Shown here: one piece after another, positions 27,201-41,359 of the stretch | How the letters are laid out: every line of letters starts with the position of its first letter | Position numbering within the stretch: position 1 is the first letter of the stretch | Source: Atopsyche davidsoni | Lineage: Eukaryota; Arthropoda; Insecta; Trichoptera; Hydrobiosidae | Direction: 5' to 3' | NCBI GenBank assembly: GCA_022113835.1 | Contig: JAILWY010000001.1 | Location: forward strand, 2,976,001 to 3,040,000 | Length of the DNA stretch: 64,000 nucleotides | Program-made: the position numbers and the translations under genes | Notes under the pieces: generated by a model | The model's input: only the letters and a program-made list of their open reading frames with translations | What the model was told of the DNA's origin: nothing | Databases searched by the model: none

Positions 27201-28379
27201 GGCAGACTGAATAATTTCTTAAGTAAAGAGTGACACAAGAGGCAGCGCAGATGCCTCAAGGCATCCTGTGTAAGTGCTTTGTTAAGTGAAGCTTTATTCA
27301 TTTCGTAAGCACACAATTTAAAATGCATTCTGAACGTCATGAAAAAGTAATGGCTTCGGGAGTCACTGGTGCATTGAAAGGGTCATTTAGATAAAGTAAT
27401 CCATGGGGCGACATTGTCTATTAGACGAAAAAACGCCTGAAATCAGTCTCTGAAAAAAATATATATCCAACCTTTTTTATGCTAGATATCCAACCTTATT
27501 AAAAACGATATTTTTCATCTGCAGTTTTGATTGATTATTTGTACTTAAAAACGACAATTTCAATGTAGCTTTATATAAAAACAAATATTTTATAGCTTAG
27601 CTTTTATGTTACGCAAAAACAATTTATATTCTCTGTGGTAAATTTATATTTTTACTCTTTATCTAAGTTTAATTTCAAGATGATATAACAGGAAAACTTG
27701 AACCGCAAGAAGTCATTATGATTTTATGAAAATCCCAGTATACCTGCACTTGCCCGAGTATATTTATGAACATTTGGGTACATTTGATTTATTATTCTTG
27801 TATGAGAGTAAGTGATATGCTGATGTGGTGTGAAATTAAATATTTTTGTTTGTTTGAACTCGGTTCGTCTAAGAGGCAATCTTTCACAGATAAGAGATTT
27901 AATATTTCAAGGCGACATATAGAATAACTCTCACACGAAGTGTTAACGTCGCATTTCATAATACATTTCAGATAACATGTTATCATACTACATTGTTAAA
28001 AGTACTGAAAGAGTATCATTTATAAAAGTAAAGCAGCTATCATAGACGCAAAATGTACAATAGGTCAACTAAAACTATCAACATTAAACATTTGATATAT
28101 GATTATAAAAAATATATATATAATACCTTTGGAGTACATTTGTAATTGACTCTTGCTTGATATTAAGCAGTAAGGATATATTTTTATTTGTTTACACCTG
28201 ATTTGCCTTATTGTCTACAAGTAAAATAATGAAACTAAGGACTTTGATATTATATATTTTTTTTAAATAAAAAAGTGATAAATATGTAAACAAGTGATAG
28301 AAATGATTAAAGCGCTCACAAAAAAAATTGTAGAATGCAAGTATATACTAATGTTTGTTTTACTTTCTTGAACGATACC
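24241..28379. other. No gene seen
   Basis: AT-rich, holding only the perfect hairpin at 25937-25975. No conserved exon recognised. Confidence 0.45.
25937..25975. repeat. Perfect 18-bp stem hairpin
   Basis: AAAAATCTTTCTAAATAA pairs exactly with its inverted copy across a CTC loop. It is AT-rich and short; its function is unknown. Confidence 0.7.
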
Positions 28380-28625
28380 ACGAGTTTCAAGACGCCGTGT
28401 ATGTCGCAGAAGAATGCGTTTAACGAGGCGGCGAGAACGCACGGCAGATCGACTCGGGCGATTGTCGATTTACTCGATAAACACTCCGCGTCGATTAAAA
28501 CAATAGCTCGAGTTGCGTCACTTGGCGATCCCTGCCCCAACAATGGGGCGACTCGAAATGAAACGGATAGCGCATCGCTTGAGCCGGCGCAGTGCTCCGA
28601 AACCTTTGGGACGCACCGTGATACT
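28380..28625 (+). other. GC-rich island with an open reading frame of uncertain nature
   Basis: A 98-codon plus-strand frame (28335-28631) covers this CpG-rich block, ends DTF-stop and is followed at once by AATAAAAAATAAA. It includes AARTHGRSTRAIVDLL and DKHSASIKTIARVASLGDP. I recognise no family. It may be a terminal exon, a processed fragment or simply a stop-poor island; the opposite strand is also open for 75 codons. I have not called it a gene. Confidence 0.25.
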
Positions 28626-28754
28626 TTTTAATAAAAAATAAAAAAAAATTGATAATACTTAATATTTAATAGTTTGAATGCTCAGTTACTAAGAAATTAG
28701 AATCTTCACCTAGACAATTTATTTTGTCTTTTTCCATTGCCTAGACCTAGTTAT

Positions 28755-29080
28755 GCGCGGTTTCACTATAACGCGAATTTCTAATTTCGCGTTAAAATGC
28801 CTCGCATTACGCGAATTTCTTATTATAAATAATGCAGTCATTGATTTCTCTTAACAATTAAAAACAGCGTTGGGTGTTATGAACGTATTTTACAGGAGCG
28901 TAAAAGAAACGCTACCAAAAGATAATATATGTTTTTTTCAGTAAAAATATCATGTAATACTGCATAAAATGATTGATTCAAATGATCCGTATTTTTTTGT
29001 ATTAAGTTTTGACTGTGTATGTATGTTTAATCGTAAACCCCGATATACGCGAATTTCACTTAACGCGATTTCACTTACTA
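28755..29080. repeat. Pair of AACGCGAATTTC motif clusters
   Basis: Clusters of GCGAATTTC/GCGATTTCAC motifs occur at about 28758-28815 and 29040-29077 in the same orientation. The wording recalls pogo/Tigger-type transposon ends, but those should be inverted, so the assignment is doubtful. Confidence 0.25.
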
Positions 29081-31139
29081 CTATACATGGTTACCCAGAC
29101 GAAGTGTAACCTATTCACAAAGCGATAATTTTTTTTTTTGAAAATATTTTTTATTTATTCCAAAGTACAAAATGTGTGAAAATAATCAAAAATTCAGAAT
29201 CCATTCACTTTAGCTCGACATGATCACCTTTTTCCTTGGTTATTGCCTAAAAGTTGAGTAAAACTCAGTAGAAAGCTTAAACCAGTGTGATACCTGCATA
29301 TATTTTATTCCAAAAATAGTTTTGAGTGCGAGAAATGGATCGCATAACAAAATTGATTTACTCGAACGGGGTTGCGGTAAAAAAAAGTTTTAAAAACGCT
29401 GCCGAAAGGCACGTGCTCCGTTAACTTTTCGTTTCAGTACTCAACGCTTCACTGCAGTTGATAGCTCTCATTCTCAAGAGCAGTTTTTACTATTCTACCT
29501 ACAATCAACTTATTGAATGCACACCGCGAATCGTGCAAGAATATTTGAAGAAGAGATATTTATAATTATTTATCTTGTATGATTGATATCTTAAGTATCC
29601 TGTTTGTTTGTGAAACGGATTTAACTATTAAAATATTGATTAATTTTTTGAATGAGTGCGGATTTTTGCTGGTGAGGTGAAAGTTCTAATTTGTTTTATA
29701 AATAATCGAAAATAAAAATTGTAAAGTGGTAAGGAGCGAACAATAATAATTATAAATTTTATACAAAGTACTCGTATAACAAAAAGTATTTTTTTTCAAT
29801 TTGCTATTTAAATAGAGATATTAATAGAGTTAGACTATTCACTATAGAGGTATTTTATTCCACTTATTTGATATTTTATTTAACTAACTTTTCTTTGTGT
29901 AATATATTGGCCATATTTTATTAAATGGCATTTTCCCACAAAGTCAAATATACAATTTAAAAAAATACACGTATCTATATCTCATTGTTCTAGTTAATAA
30001 ATAAAGTTCAACAAGCTGGGGTTTTCAGCTAAGTCGAGTATTTTTTAAATCCATATAAGTAACGAATCTTTCATAAAAATTATATAATATTTCACACTTA
30101 ACATAAAAAAAGTATAAATATTTATTAAGAAATGTATTTAGATAATTATAATGTATTTTTTAATTATTTATTAAGAATAAAAACAAATATAATGTTTACG
30201 TTTACACATCATATTTTTTTCTAACTTTTGAATTTTGATTTTTGATTATAAATGCAAAACAACCAAAAGCCTTTCAATATTGAAACATTTTATTTTATTA
30301 ACCAGCACGTCAGAAATTTTAGTTTTATAGTTATTTATTAGTAAGAGCGAAGCAGTAAACTGCGTTTTAATAACATTTTGATTGTAAACATCATAATTTT
30401 CCTAAATTTATGTACACGTTATTTTTTACGACCACTTACTGGATCTAATTCTTGCTAAAAAAATAAAAGTTCAATACTCCTTTGAAACATCCTTCGTAAT
30501 ATTTATATTTGAAATTTGATATAGAAATATTATATGAAATAAAGCATTTTTATTTTTTATATGTTTTTTTTTATTACATTTAACGCATTATGTAAGATAA
30601 TTTATCAGTTATTATTTTTTTAAACAAATTATTTTCAAATATCATTGTGCTAAATACAATAATTGCGAGTGATATTTGTAGATAATATTTCGTTTATGCA
30701 AATTTGAAAGTTTTTAGTTATTTTAATGAAAGCACACAGAAGGAGACGATTTTATGTAATAAAATTGATTTAAAACTTAGCTAATAATTTTTAAAGCACT
30801 TATTGCTTAAATGGATATCCATCTGTTTTTGCATATAAACAATATAAATTATAGCATTCCTGGGTACGTGTACTCAACATTTATTATGTTGACGGAAATG
30901 ACTCGAAAACATTTTTAAGATAACAGTATAATGCAGTCATTTTTACACTATAATAAAAAAATGCTTACCTTGTACCGCATGTCTCTTTTAAAACAAAACT
31001 GTCGATATCACCCACAGGGATGAAACCAAACACTCGATTAAAAAAAAAAAAAAAAAACTACCAAACAAACTAACAAATTGATAACATATCGAAAACGACA
31101 CAAAACTAAAAAAAAAAAATTAATAAAAAATTCCACTAT

Positions 31140-31372
31140 TCCCCGAGTTCGCGGATGGTGTATCGGATACTGGATGCTGGTCTGCGTGGAGAGTGGATTC
31201 GCCGGTCAGGTCGCCGGCAGACTGCGCGGAGCTCGGCGCGGCGCGAGTAGACATGCGACAAGCCACCACCTCTGGTCGCTTTTCTCTTCTGCCATTTGGC
31301 AGAGACTACTTGCGAAACTTCGGGCCGCCACTGTGGTCGTGCACCGCGGGACAGCCGGCTGGTACACTAATG
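31140..31372. other. GC-rich island leading into a tandem array
   Basis: About 230 bp of CpG-rich sequence follows a long poly-A stretch (31040-31056). Its right end, CAGCCGGCTGGTACACTAAT, is a variant of the unit junction CAGCCTACTGGTACACCAAT of the next array. Open frames run through it, but no protein family is recognised. Confidence 0.35.
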
Positions 31373-32450
31373 CGATCAAATTTGAAAAAAAACGTTTTTT
31401 CGACTATTTTATGCCGTTGGAAATGAATTGGCTTTTTTTTTTCTTTTTTTTTAAATACATATATCAGAGTATCAGGTTTTTTAAAATACACTGATTTAAC
31501 AGCCTACTGGTACACCAATGCGATCAAATTTGAAAAAAAACGTTTTTTCGACTATTTTATGCCGTTGGAAATGATTTGGCTTTTTTTTTTCTTTTTTTTT
31601 AAATACATATATTAGAGTATCAGGTTTTTTAAAATACACTGATTTAACAGCCTACTGGTATACTAATGCGATCAAATTTGAAAAAAAAAAATTTTGTGCG
31701 TCTTAAAAGTTTTTCGACTGTTTTATGCCGTTGGAAATGAATTGGGTTTTTTTTTTTTAATACATATATCAGAGTATCAGGTTTTTATAATACACTGATT
31801 TAACAGCCTACTCCTGCGTCTTTAGAGTTTTTCGACTGTTTTATGCCGTTGGAAATAAAATGCCTTTTTATTATTTGTTTTATTAATTTTTTATCAAAGT
31901 ATCAATAAAATATTTTATTTCTTGACTTTTGACAGGTTTTTAGAAATACGCTGATTTAATATAATGCCTTTTTATTATTATTATTTTTATTATGTTTTTA
32001 TCAAAGTATCAATAAAATATTTGATTTCTTGACTCTTGACAGGTTTTTTGAAATACACTGATTTAACAGCCAACTGGTATAATAATGCGATCAAATTTGA
32101 AAAAAAAACGTTTTTTTGCGTCTTTAAAGTTCTTCGACTATTTTATGCCGTTGGAAATGAATTGGCTTTTTTTAAAAAAAAATATTTAATACATCAATCA
32201 AAGTATCAATAAAATATTTAATTTCTTGACTCTTGACAGGTTTTTAGAAATACGCTGATTTAACAGCCAACTGGTATACTAATGCGATCAAATTTGAAAA
32301 AAACTTTTTTTTGCGTCTTTAAAGTTTTTCGACTATTTATGCCGTTGGAAATGAATTGGCTTTTTTTTTATACATCAATCAAAGTATTAAAAAAATATTT
32401 AATTTCTTGACTCTTGACAGGTTTTTAGAAATACACTGATTTAACAGCCC
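31373..32450. repeat. Tandem array, unit about 148 bp, about seven units
   Basis: GCGATCAAATTTGAAAAAAA marks unit starts at about 31372, 31520, 31668, 32087 and 32284, with shortened units between. Each unit contains TTTTATGCCGTTGGAAATGA, a poly-T tract and ATACACTGATTTAACAGCC. Later units acquire an extra segment, TCTTGACTCTTGACAGG. The array ends at about 32450. Confidence 0.9.
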
Positions 32451-35400
32451 GTGACAATATATATTTAAATAATACAGATTCAGATTTTCAGCAAGGGTCA
32501 GATTTCTGCTAGTCAAGATTTGAATAAAAAAATAATTTTTAAATTTATATAAAATATGCGTACACGGAGTTCAATGTGCTCAAATGTGTTTGTAACGTAA
32601 ACAATAGTTCTGTTTTACATTTAGGCATTTTAAATATTTATAAATCATTAAAAACAATAAGATTAAAATAACTGGTAACTAGGAGAAACAGGATGATATA
32701 TTTTTTTTAAATTTTAAGTTGTTTTTCTTGATTTTAATTATAAAGCTATTTTTATCGGTAATATTTCTGTTTGATCTTAGTGGTCTCGTCTAAACGAAAT
32801 TAATTTAAAATATAAACATGAAACACTTAATTAAATTGTACGTTCTGTAAACATGACAGAAGACCCATTGTTCCCATCCATCTTAGTCTGCGCATCATAA
32901 TTCTTAACTGATAATTCATACCATTGTTGGTTCAAACAATTTAGTAGACCAAGCTCGTATGACAAATACTAATCATGAAGACTAATATGTCTTTAATGAG
33001 GATGCCTCGGATGACAGGTTTACATAAACACAATAATCCGAAATGAATTTAGGGCAATTATTATGCAAGAGATATTGTGTGTTTATATTTAGATGGCTTC
33101 GAGTCGACAAATTCACTGGAGGAAAAGCAAGACTTATTTTTAATAAAAATTCTACAAAAGCTTATTGTTTTCATAAAAAATATTTAATTTAATGATGCAT
33201 ATGGAAAAATACGATTTCAATGAATAATTAAATTAATTAAAAAATAAATAACAAAATTACCTTTGTATCTTATGTAAGTTGACTTCAAACTGTAATATCC
33301 ATCTAAAAGCGCAAATAAACAAACCTACTAATGAATTTTCAATTACTCCAAAAAATCTAATTTACTTGGTTCAAATAATATATTTAGTATAATGACGCAA
33401 TCAATGTGTTTCGGTTAGCAAATTAATTTAAATAGAAATGGATTCATGACATAATTAAAATGTCCAAATGCAAGGAAAAATTAACCATGCTTTTTCCAGC
33501 TGGTTTCGTAAACTAAAAAAAAGAATAAAAATAAACATAAAAGGGCGCGTCGTTGAGTTGTGAAATTGTTTTTATAGTAGCGCGAGTATTCTTTTGATTA
33601 AATAATACCTAATAATACAAAAGTCTGACATTTTTTTTAACGTCTCCGCAAGAAACGCGTTTCCGTGTTTTGTGTGTAAAAATAATGGGGCGTTTTATTT
33701 TAACGGCGCAGATTTTTTTACGCCGCTGGTCTCGCTTAATCGCGACATTAATCAAATGATAATCATCTAGAATTTTAGAAATGCCACGTTTTCAGCAGGT
33801 TTGATATATTTGTTGATTTTGGGAAATCGTCAACTCCACAATTTCGGCGGTCTATTTAAAATAAACGGTTAAATAAATATAACACACGATTACGGATATA
33901 ATACCAAAAAATAAAATTGTGACGAATTTGTTATTTTATTTTAATCAATTATTTTTTTAACTGCGATGTATGATTGGTTAGTTAATAAATAGCGTTTTTT
34001 AATATAAAAAAACCGAGAAGATCGAAACCTTTTTATTTGAAACTTAACATGGCTGTACAAGACTTATAAGATAAATCATAATTAAATGTAACTAAATTAA
34101 CGTCTTGTGAATATAATTGACTGACAAGCTCGTCTAAAGAATGAATAGTTATCTGATAAAAAAAATACAAAACAGTATAAAAAAATATTATTATTGTGTT
34201 ATTTAATATTTAGACAAATACTTTGGAACAAAGCGGAAGCAACACCCATTGTCTGTTAAGTTATACAAGAGAAATAAATATAAATGAAAAACACGTGGTT
34301 TATAATAAAAGTAGTAATATTATAATATAATATTTATGCAATAAAGCTATAATAATATTTCACAATATTTTGAGGAAATGTATTATACTGCTAATAAACT
34401 TAATAATAAATAAAGCACTCAAATCAAATCAGAAAACTCATTATATCACGTTAAATTAAAGGCCATCAAACTATTTTATTATTTATTTCTTATTCAATTC
34501 ATAATAAAATGTCTTCATACATATTTTTTTTATATATATATATACAAATAATATATATTTTTGTATTCCAGTGATGTGCTGTGAATGCAACCGATAAGGG
34601 TGGGTGATAATGCGGTTCATTTATAACATTAAGGGGCATGACACTGTATATATATTTTTTAATTTAAAATGCGTTTTCAAATTTATGAACCAGGTTCAGA
34701 ACTCCAATGAACCGGTGTTTCTCCAAGAGCTATTTCTTGCTAGTGTGTACCATGAATAAAAAGCGACCTCGAACTAGTACTCATTGTACGTCTGACAATC
34801 GATTTGAGTCAATAATGATTGATGACGTCGGCTATCAGAAAATCATTGGAAGTATTTCCAACATGGAGTTGAATGTTTCTAGACTATATTTGGAAGCGTA
34901 AGTGTCAAAAACATTGCTGTGAGATCCTTATATAATAAATCAAAATGCTCTCCGTGGTATAATTTTAATTGACATGTTATTGGAACCAATTGATTCCGAT
35001 TTATTTATGACATAGCATGGCAAGATCTTTATTTTAGTCTGTAGGTATCAATTTCACATGATACAAAAATAAACACGATCTATATTCTGATAAAGGCAAG
35101 AAGCAAAACGAAAAGATAAGATTGATTTATTATTAAAAATAAAATATTTTAATAATTAATATGTTTTATCAATTCCCTATAATTTTTTTTGGCAATATAG
35201 AAAATAAGACCATATGTGGTTCGACGGCAAGTATATATCGAATATGTGAACAATAATATAATAACGACGGATCAAAGTCTTGGTTTATTAATATAGTTAA
35301 TTAATATAATTTTTATTTTTTTATTTTAAGGCATTTAAGTTACATAGGAATTTGGTATGACTATGAAGTCAGTAAACCAAGATTAACTTAAATATCTTTA

Positions 35401-38400
35401 TTGGACGAATTTGCCTGCGAAGGCAAATGCGCAATTGTTACTAAAATTGTAATAATAATTGTTATATTGTTATTGTTAATAAAATAAAATAACCTATTTT
35501 CAATTGCAAAAACACTTTTCTTATATAATCATGCAATTCTAATAATGTCGGCAATTAAAATCCGGTGAGTCAATTTATTAAATATTGCATTAAAGCTGTT
35601 TATAAAAGCATCGTATATCTTTTGATCTTGAATTACAATAGAAGTAAATAATAATATATCTGTAATTATTGCATTGAAAGTAATAGGAATAATATCACGT
35701 TTTTATACGCCATGCTGTTTTCTCAAGCGATGTTGTGTTGTTCTTATTTATTACGCAGAAAATAATGGCACCAGTTCGTACGCTTAGTAATAAAAAAAAA
35801 TCATAATATTATGCATTATCCGGAAGGAAATATTTGCAACCCGGTTTTTATGTAACACACTAAATTTTTTTCAACTCCTAGCAAAAAATAATTAGGCTGA
35901 ATATTAAATACACGACACGCAGTATTACGAATATGTACAGAGTGTTTTAAAATATTGTTTTAAAAAAAACAAGTCATTTAATCTGAATTCCAGCGTTTTA
36001 TCAAAACTTCTCGAATAAACAATATTATCGATGATTATAAGTTTTTTTTTTTTTGCAGTGCTACTAGTCAAAACTACTTTGTTACAATAAATAATACTAA
36101 CGAGTTTTTCAACAGAGATAACTAGCAACGACGTCTCCTTTCAGGAAGTACGATGTTTTTTTTAATAAACCGTGCATTGTTGAGTCAGATCTGAGTAAAA
36201 GCAACAAAAAAGTGACCTAGTCTTGCAGAGACGATGTCACATTGCCTTCATATCGAAATCGAAATAGATAAATAAAAAAACTTTAAAGTCTGTGGCAATA
36301 TAGCAGATGGATGTAAACAATTTTCGATACTTATCAACGGACGGGATTATTGTTCCAATGAAACAGCTGACATAACACCAAAACATAACAAACTGGTTTA
36401 TTGCATGTGTAGTGCAGTGTTTCACAGCCTTTAAATCGATATATCTCATATATACATATACTAATAAATAAGTGAAATTGTTTGCATATATTACAACGTT
36501 ATCAAATAGAGTAAATTTACTGATTGCAATTTGATTGAATTGAATAAAACTAAATAGTCAAGTGGTAATCGAATTGCACAGTGAAATTATCTGGAGTATG
36601 GTAAACATTATGCAGCATTCTTGTTTAGCCAATTTTGGATACTTTGCTACTAGATAAAATATTGTTACCATCATGGGTCGAGAGCACCAAAATGGATGCG
36701 GCACACCAAATGAGAAGCTCTGGAAAAGCAGATAGGAAAGCATAATAAATACTAGAGAATGCGGTTTTAGGTTATGTGCATCTTATCGAACAAGTAAACA
36801 TACACAAAAAGCGAACATTGTGTACCAAATTAATTGTTAATCTTATGCGTTTTGTTTGGTTATTTAATACGAACATGCACGTGCATTTTTATTGTTGATG
36901 TAGGAAGATCCAGAGCCGAAACGTATGGCTGGAAAATTTATTAAAAAAATGGGAATACATTGCAGTTATGGCGGTCTGGGGTTGTTTTCATTCAATCAAT
37001 GTGAGTACGTGGAAAATAACGAAAACTTGAATTGTTAAATGCAATTTTTAAGCCAATTTTCATAGTTATAAGCTATACGTTGTTTTTGGACACAAAATAA
37101 ATTATCAAATATTGACTATTGACAGTGAATAAACACATTTTATGGTCCTATCCACGATTAGATTTATTCTATGCCAAGGCTGCTATTATTTCAACCCTTA
37201 CTTATAAGCACAAATAGAAAATATCAACTCGAGTAATCCTCCCCAAAAATGTCTCAGTAATATAAAATTCTATTTTTTTACTATTCGTATTGTTTAAAGA
37301 TTAAAATGATGTATCTTTTGTGATCTAATAAGAATAGGTTATATTATAGGAATAATCTAATAAGGATATAAATAGCTTTAAATATATTTTCTAGGTAGTT
37401 TTTAAAATGCAAAGAAGATTCTATTTCCAGGTGTGAGATTTAATAAAAAAACGAGCACAATAAGAATAAAAATGGTGCATTTATAATGATTACTCCATTA
37501 TATAAATGAGTAAATAATTAATTACTTCGTTTCAACCGATTTAATTATTTATAAAATGCCAATCTTCTTACACACGATAGAAAAATGTTGTATTCTCGTT
37601 GTAAGCAAAAGGAGTTGTGACACAGTTTTTTATTATTCATTTGTCTCAAGTGAAGTTATTTTTATATGGGTGAGCACAGTCTGAAATGTGATAATATTAT
37701 ATTACCTTCAATATATGAATTAAAATGCAGTAAATCTTGCGGAAGCAGGTATTCCTATTTTCCAGGTGAGATTTCTGTTCAGATCGTTGTTTGCAATGTC
37801 TCCTTTGGTTGCAATATTTCTATCGAAATTTTCGAGGTCCTACGTTTTATTAAACAATGTGGTTTACCACTTTTGGCTTCTTACAAAATTTTCCGCTTTG
37901 GTTTGCTCAATACTATTGTTTGTTGATTCAGCGAAAGCATTTCTCAGATTAACAAATATCTTAATTTATAAAAATTACCGATTAGTACGGTGGCCAATTT
38001 TATTGCACTCTTACCTATAAAAAAGACAATTGGATAACGAAATGATAACTTGACAGCGAATCAGTCTGGCCGGTCGTAAATTAAGACATCTTTTCGATAA
38101 TCTGTAAATGTCCAAACAATAATTCCGCAAGTTAAAAATAAAAACGGCAGTAAATAACATCTACTTATTTTTTATCTGAATTCCACTCAAGAGAGAAACC
38201 ACCTGTCATACTAATGAATGTAATCGGTAGATCAGCTATTCTTGACGTAATATTGGATATTTACCCACGCTAATTTTTGACCTATCATGCGAAAACATTT
38301 CAAGTTATTACCGGAATATACGTATATTCACAAAACTTGTGGACAATTCACATACTGATAATAATATTTTAACTGTATATTTCCATATTCATTTATTGAG

Positions 38401-40488
38401 TATTGAATTATAAGTTACGAGAGAAACAGTTTTTAAATGTGACCTTGAAAAATATTTTATTTATCGCACAACATTTAATGATACCAACTGCCATAATTGC
38501 ATTAGTAACTAATTAAACTGAGATACGTAATTTCTTGAAAACTAAGCCGGCGCGTAGTTAGTCGTTACAACTGAAAAATCGAATCGTTTATACAGAAAAA
38601 AGATAACCCCAACTTGATCCCAATGGTTCAGGTTTTTGTGCGCGAAAAAAATGACCACTCAGACAACGGCACTTTGACTTTAACCATAGACAAAGCGTTG
38701 GTACAGTATTTACGCATATGAGAACGATGGAATAAAAAAATGATTTGATGTATTTTAAAATAACAAAGGGCGCTGTTTACACTTTCGTTGGCACATTAAA
38801 TCTGAAAATGTACATTGAAGAATTGACCCTCTGTTTCCATGGCGTCTGGTGAGCTTAAAAACAGATTCTTTGTTAATATACTAAAGCGATATTGTCTCCA
38901 AGTCATTAGTCGTGCTGCGTTATAACAGGATTCAGTCGAACTCACCTCTGGAAAGAGGGCAGGAAACGTTAATAGAATTTTGAAATGCTACGTTTTGAGC
39001 TATGCTAATGATAAATGGGTCGTGAAAGGATACTTAAAAAGTTAAATATATTTCAATGAACGAACAGATGAAGTTTTAGTAATTATTGGAACTAATTATC
39101 TGTGACATGCAATGTATACATACTCTGAACAAGAAAGTGTATTCATATAAAATAAGTCAAATAAATAAAAAAGTACACCAAGTCAAATTAAAATTTGCAC
39201 GCCACTGATATTTTTATTTGCTGTTTCGTTATCGTCGTTTGAGTCTTTTTGACATATATTTGACGTGATAGTGTCGAAAAGATGAAAACTTTGCTCATAA
39301 ATAACAAATAAAACTATTCAATTAATAAAACCTTGTTGGATATTTACTGAAAATGAAAATGGAGCATCAAAAGTAAACAAAACACAAAATATGTAGTGAT
39401 ACGTCTTTATTATATATTATTGTCAAAATACTACTTGGATTTATTTTAAGCTATAGCTAACAACTTTGTTAGCTCATTTGAAGCAAAGTGCACAAAAAGC
39501 CATTATTTCGATAGATTTAATCCAGCACAAAACGAGAATAAACCTTGGAGTACCTTCCCATGCCTATTACGCACTTATTTGAGGCTTACAACTTTCCTAA
39601 TTCTGGTTAGAAAATGGATATTGCCGTTTACTTTTATTTTCAATTGCCAAATTGACATTATTTTGATAACAAGTGTTTCTTTTTCAAACGGCACAGACAA
39701 AATGTGTAACTAATCCCAATTCACGTAATAATTCATCATCACCGGACTGATGTTAGTAATTGCAACGATGGGGCATTAAAGACCTGATGAAATTTTTTTT
39801 ACAGTCCGGTGATTTAGTTACGCGTAAATCGTCTGTCTATTCAGACGTATAATTTGCAAATTTCTTTTCTTTTCTTGTTCACTGGCTTAAGATGGACAAT
39901 GGTGTCTTGGGGAATATTATTGCACTACCGACTTTATTAAGTTGTTATTTTTTTAAAGTGGTATTGTTTACTTTTTTTGTGTGATCAAATGTTGTGACAC
40001 ACTTCGATGATAATAAAATGGATCTTAAAAAAATATTTAGATAACTAGTTTTTATCATATTTTTGGTAATTGAATAAGTTACTTCCTCTTTAAACTATTC
40101 TATAGCAAAAAGTAAGGTATTCTTTAAAATGTTGTTAAAGTAACAGCAATATAACGTATTCGTGAGATTTAATAAAAATTAAGCTATCGGTTATATTTAT
40201 AATAAATATAATTTAAAATAAGAAAAAAAATAGGACGGCTTATGGTTTTATGAAACTAAAAGCAAATATATTCCATAAAAAAAGCTTTCTTCAGTTTCAT
40301 ATAATGATTACATCAATTAATATTATTATATAAATTATAGTCTGCTTGTGAGCCATTTATACTTTTTATAGATAGCGATAGCTTAAAATTATTGTATTCC
40401 TTTAAAATAGGTACAAAGTAGTTAAGTTTATATTTTAATTAATTAAAAAAACGTTGATCGACTCTTTTTTTACTTGACGCAATTTTAA
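32451..40488. other. Gene-poor AT-rich stretch
   Basis: No conserved exon or transposase recognised over about 8 kb; only the short inverted-end element at 39738-39813 stands out. Confidence 0.45.
39738..39813. repeat. Short element with 12-bp perfect inverted ends
   Basis: ATCACCGGACTG at 39738-39749 and its exact inverse at 39802-39813 enclose 52 bases. It may be a tiny MITE or a cruciform-forming sequence. Confidence 0.5.
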
Positions 40489-40880
40489 TATTACTAATAT
40501 GATTAGGCACATTAGTTCATACATAGAAGATGATTTTAAAGAAATTCTCAGAAAAATATCATCGTGATTTGTGTGGGATTTGACCCACATGGGGATGTGG
40601 CTTACATGGCCGGTGTACTAACCCTTGTACTAACGAATCACTTCCGTTTATCGAGAATTTTCAACAATCATACTCTACATATGAACCAATGCGCCCAGGC
40701 CAACCAATATTTAGTGATTTGCAAGCACTGGACTTTTTTGAACAAAGTAACAAGTGAAGCAATTTTAGTCCCATCTGGATATTATTTTTAAAATCTATTA
40801 ATTTAGCCAAGACGCGCACCATCATATACGTATGTCTATTTTTTGGATTGGACGTCAATCAGATGCGTATTTATTACCAT
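40489..40880 (-). repeat. tRNA-Thr-like composite repeat, body then head
   Basis: Read on the minus strand, the body (40880 to about 40650) begins near GGTAATAAATACGCATCTGA and precedes one tRNA-like head (40641-40564) and its CGATGATATTTTTCTGAGAA tail. This is the only isolated copy, and it shows the body upstream of the head, the reverse of ordinary SINE order. Open readings across it are accidental. Confidence 0.7.
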
Positions 40881-41359
40881 TACAATTTGAATAGTAAAAA
40901 AATATAATTTTTATAAATTAAATAAAAAAATATATATTTTTATAATATCAAAACATTATGAAAGTGACAATTTTTTTTTATCTGGCCGCGAATAAGTTTT
41001 GTAAACAGCATAAACCATAGAGTACAATTAAAAAGCAAATAAATGTACCATAGATAATTTAGTAATGTCATTTTCAAATTTATGTCAGTTTGAAGACATT
41101 AAAAGCGAAAACTGAAAAATACTCCTGCTTTGAAGTGCTCGTTGGAAATAAGTTAATATTAAATGAAACACCAGCAGTTATTCTAAAAAAAAACATTGGC
41201 TTCATGGTTTTTAGGAACGTTTGACGTTTGTAACCTAACTCAGATTTTTAATCCTTATATCTGGTGTTTCGATAAATTCCACTATAATATTTCACACTAG
41301 CTTAGTAGCTTTAATGCTTTATAAAACCTGAGTGTACTGTATTTTTAAAAAAACTCAAA
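40881..41359. promoter_or_regulatory. Upstream region of APC4
   Basis: AT-rich DNA between a tRNA-like repeat and the APC4 start codon. It must contain the APC4 5' UTR and probably its promoter. I see no single convincing core element. Confidence 0.35.

Noticed and set aside
28755..29080. Complete Tigger/pogo transposon
   Set aside because: The two motif clusters are in the same orientation, no transposase lies between them and no TA-bounded ends could be fixed.
40564..40858. Protein-coding frames across the repeat on both strands
   Set aside because: The same frames appear wherever the tRNA-like repeat occurs, so they follow from the repeat.
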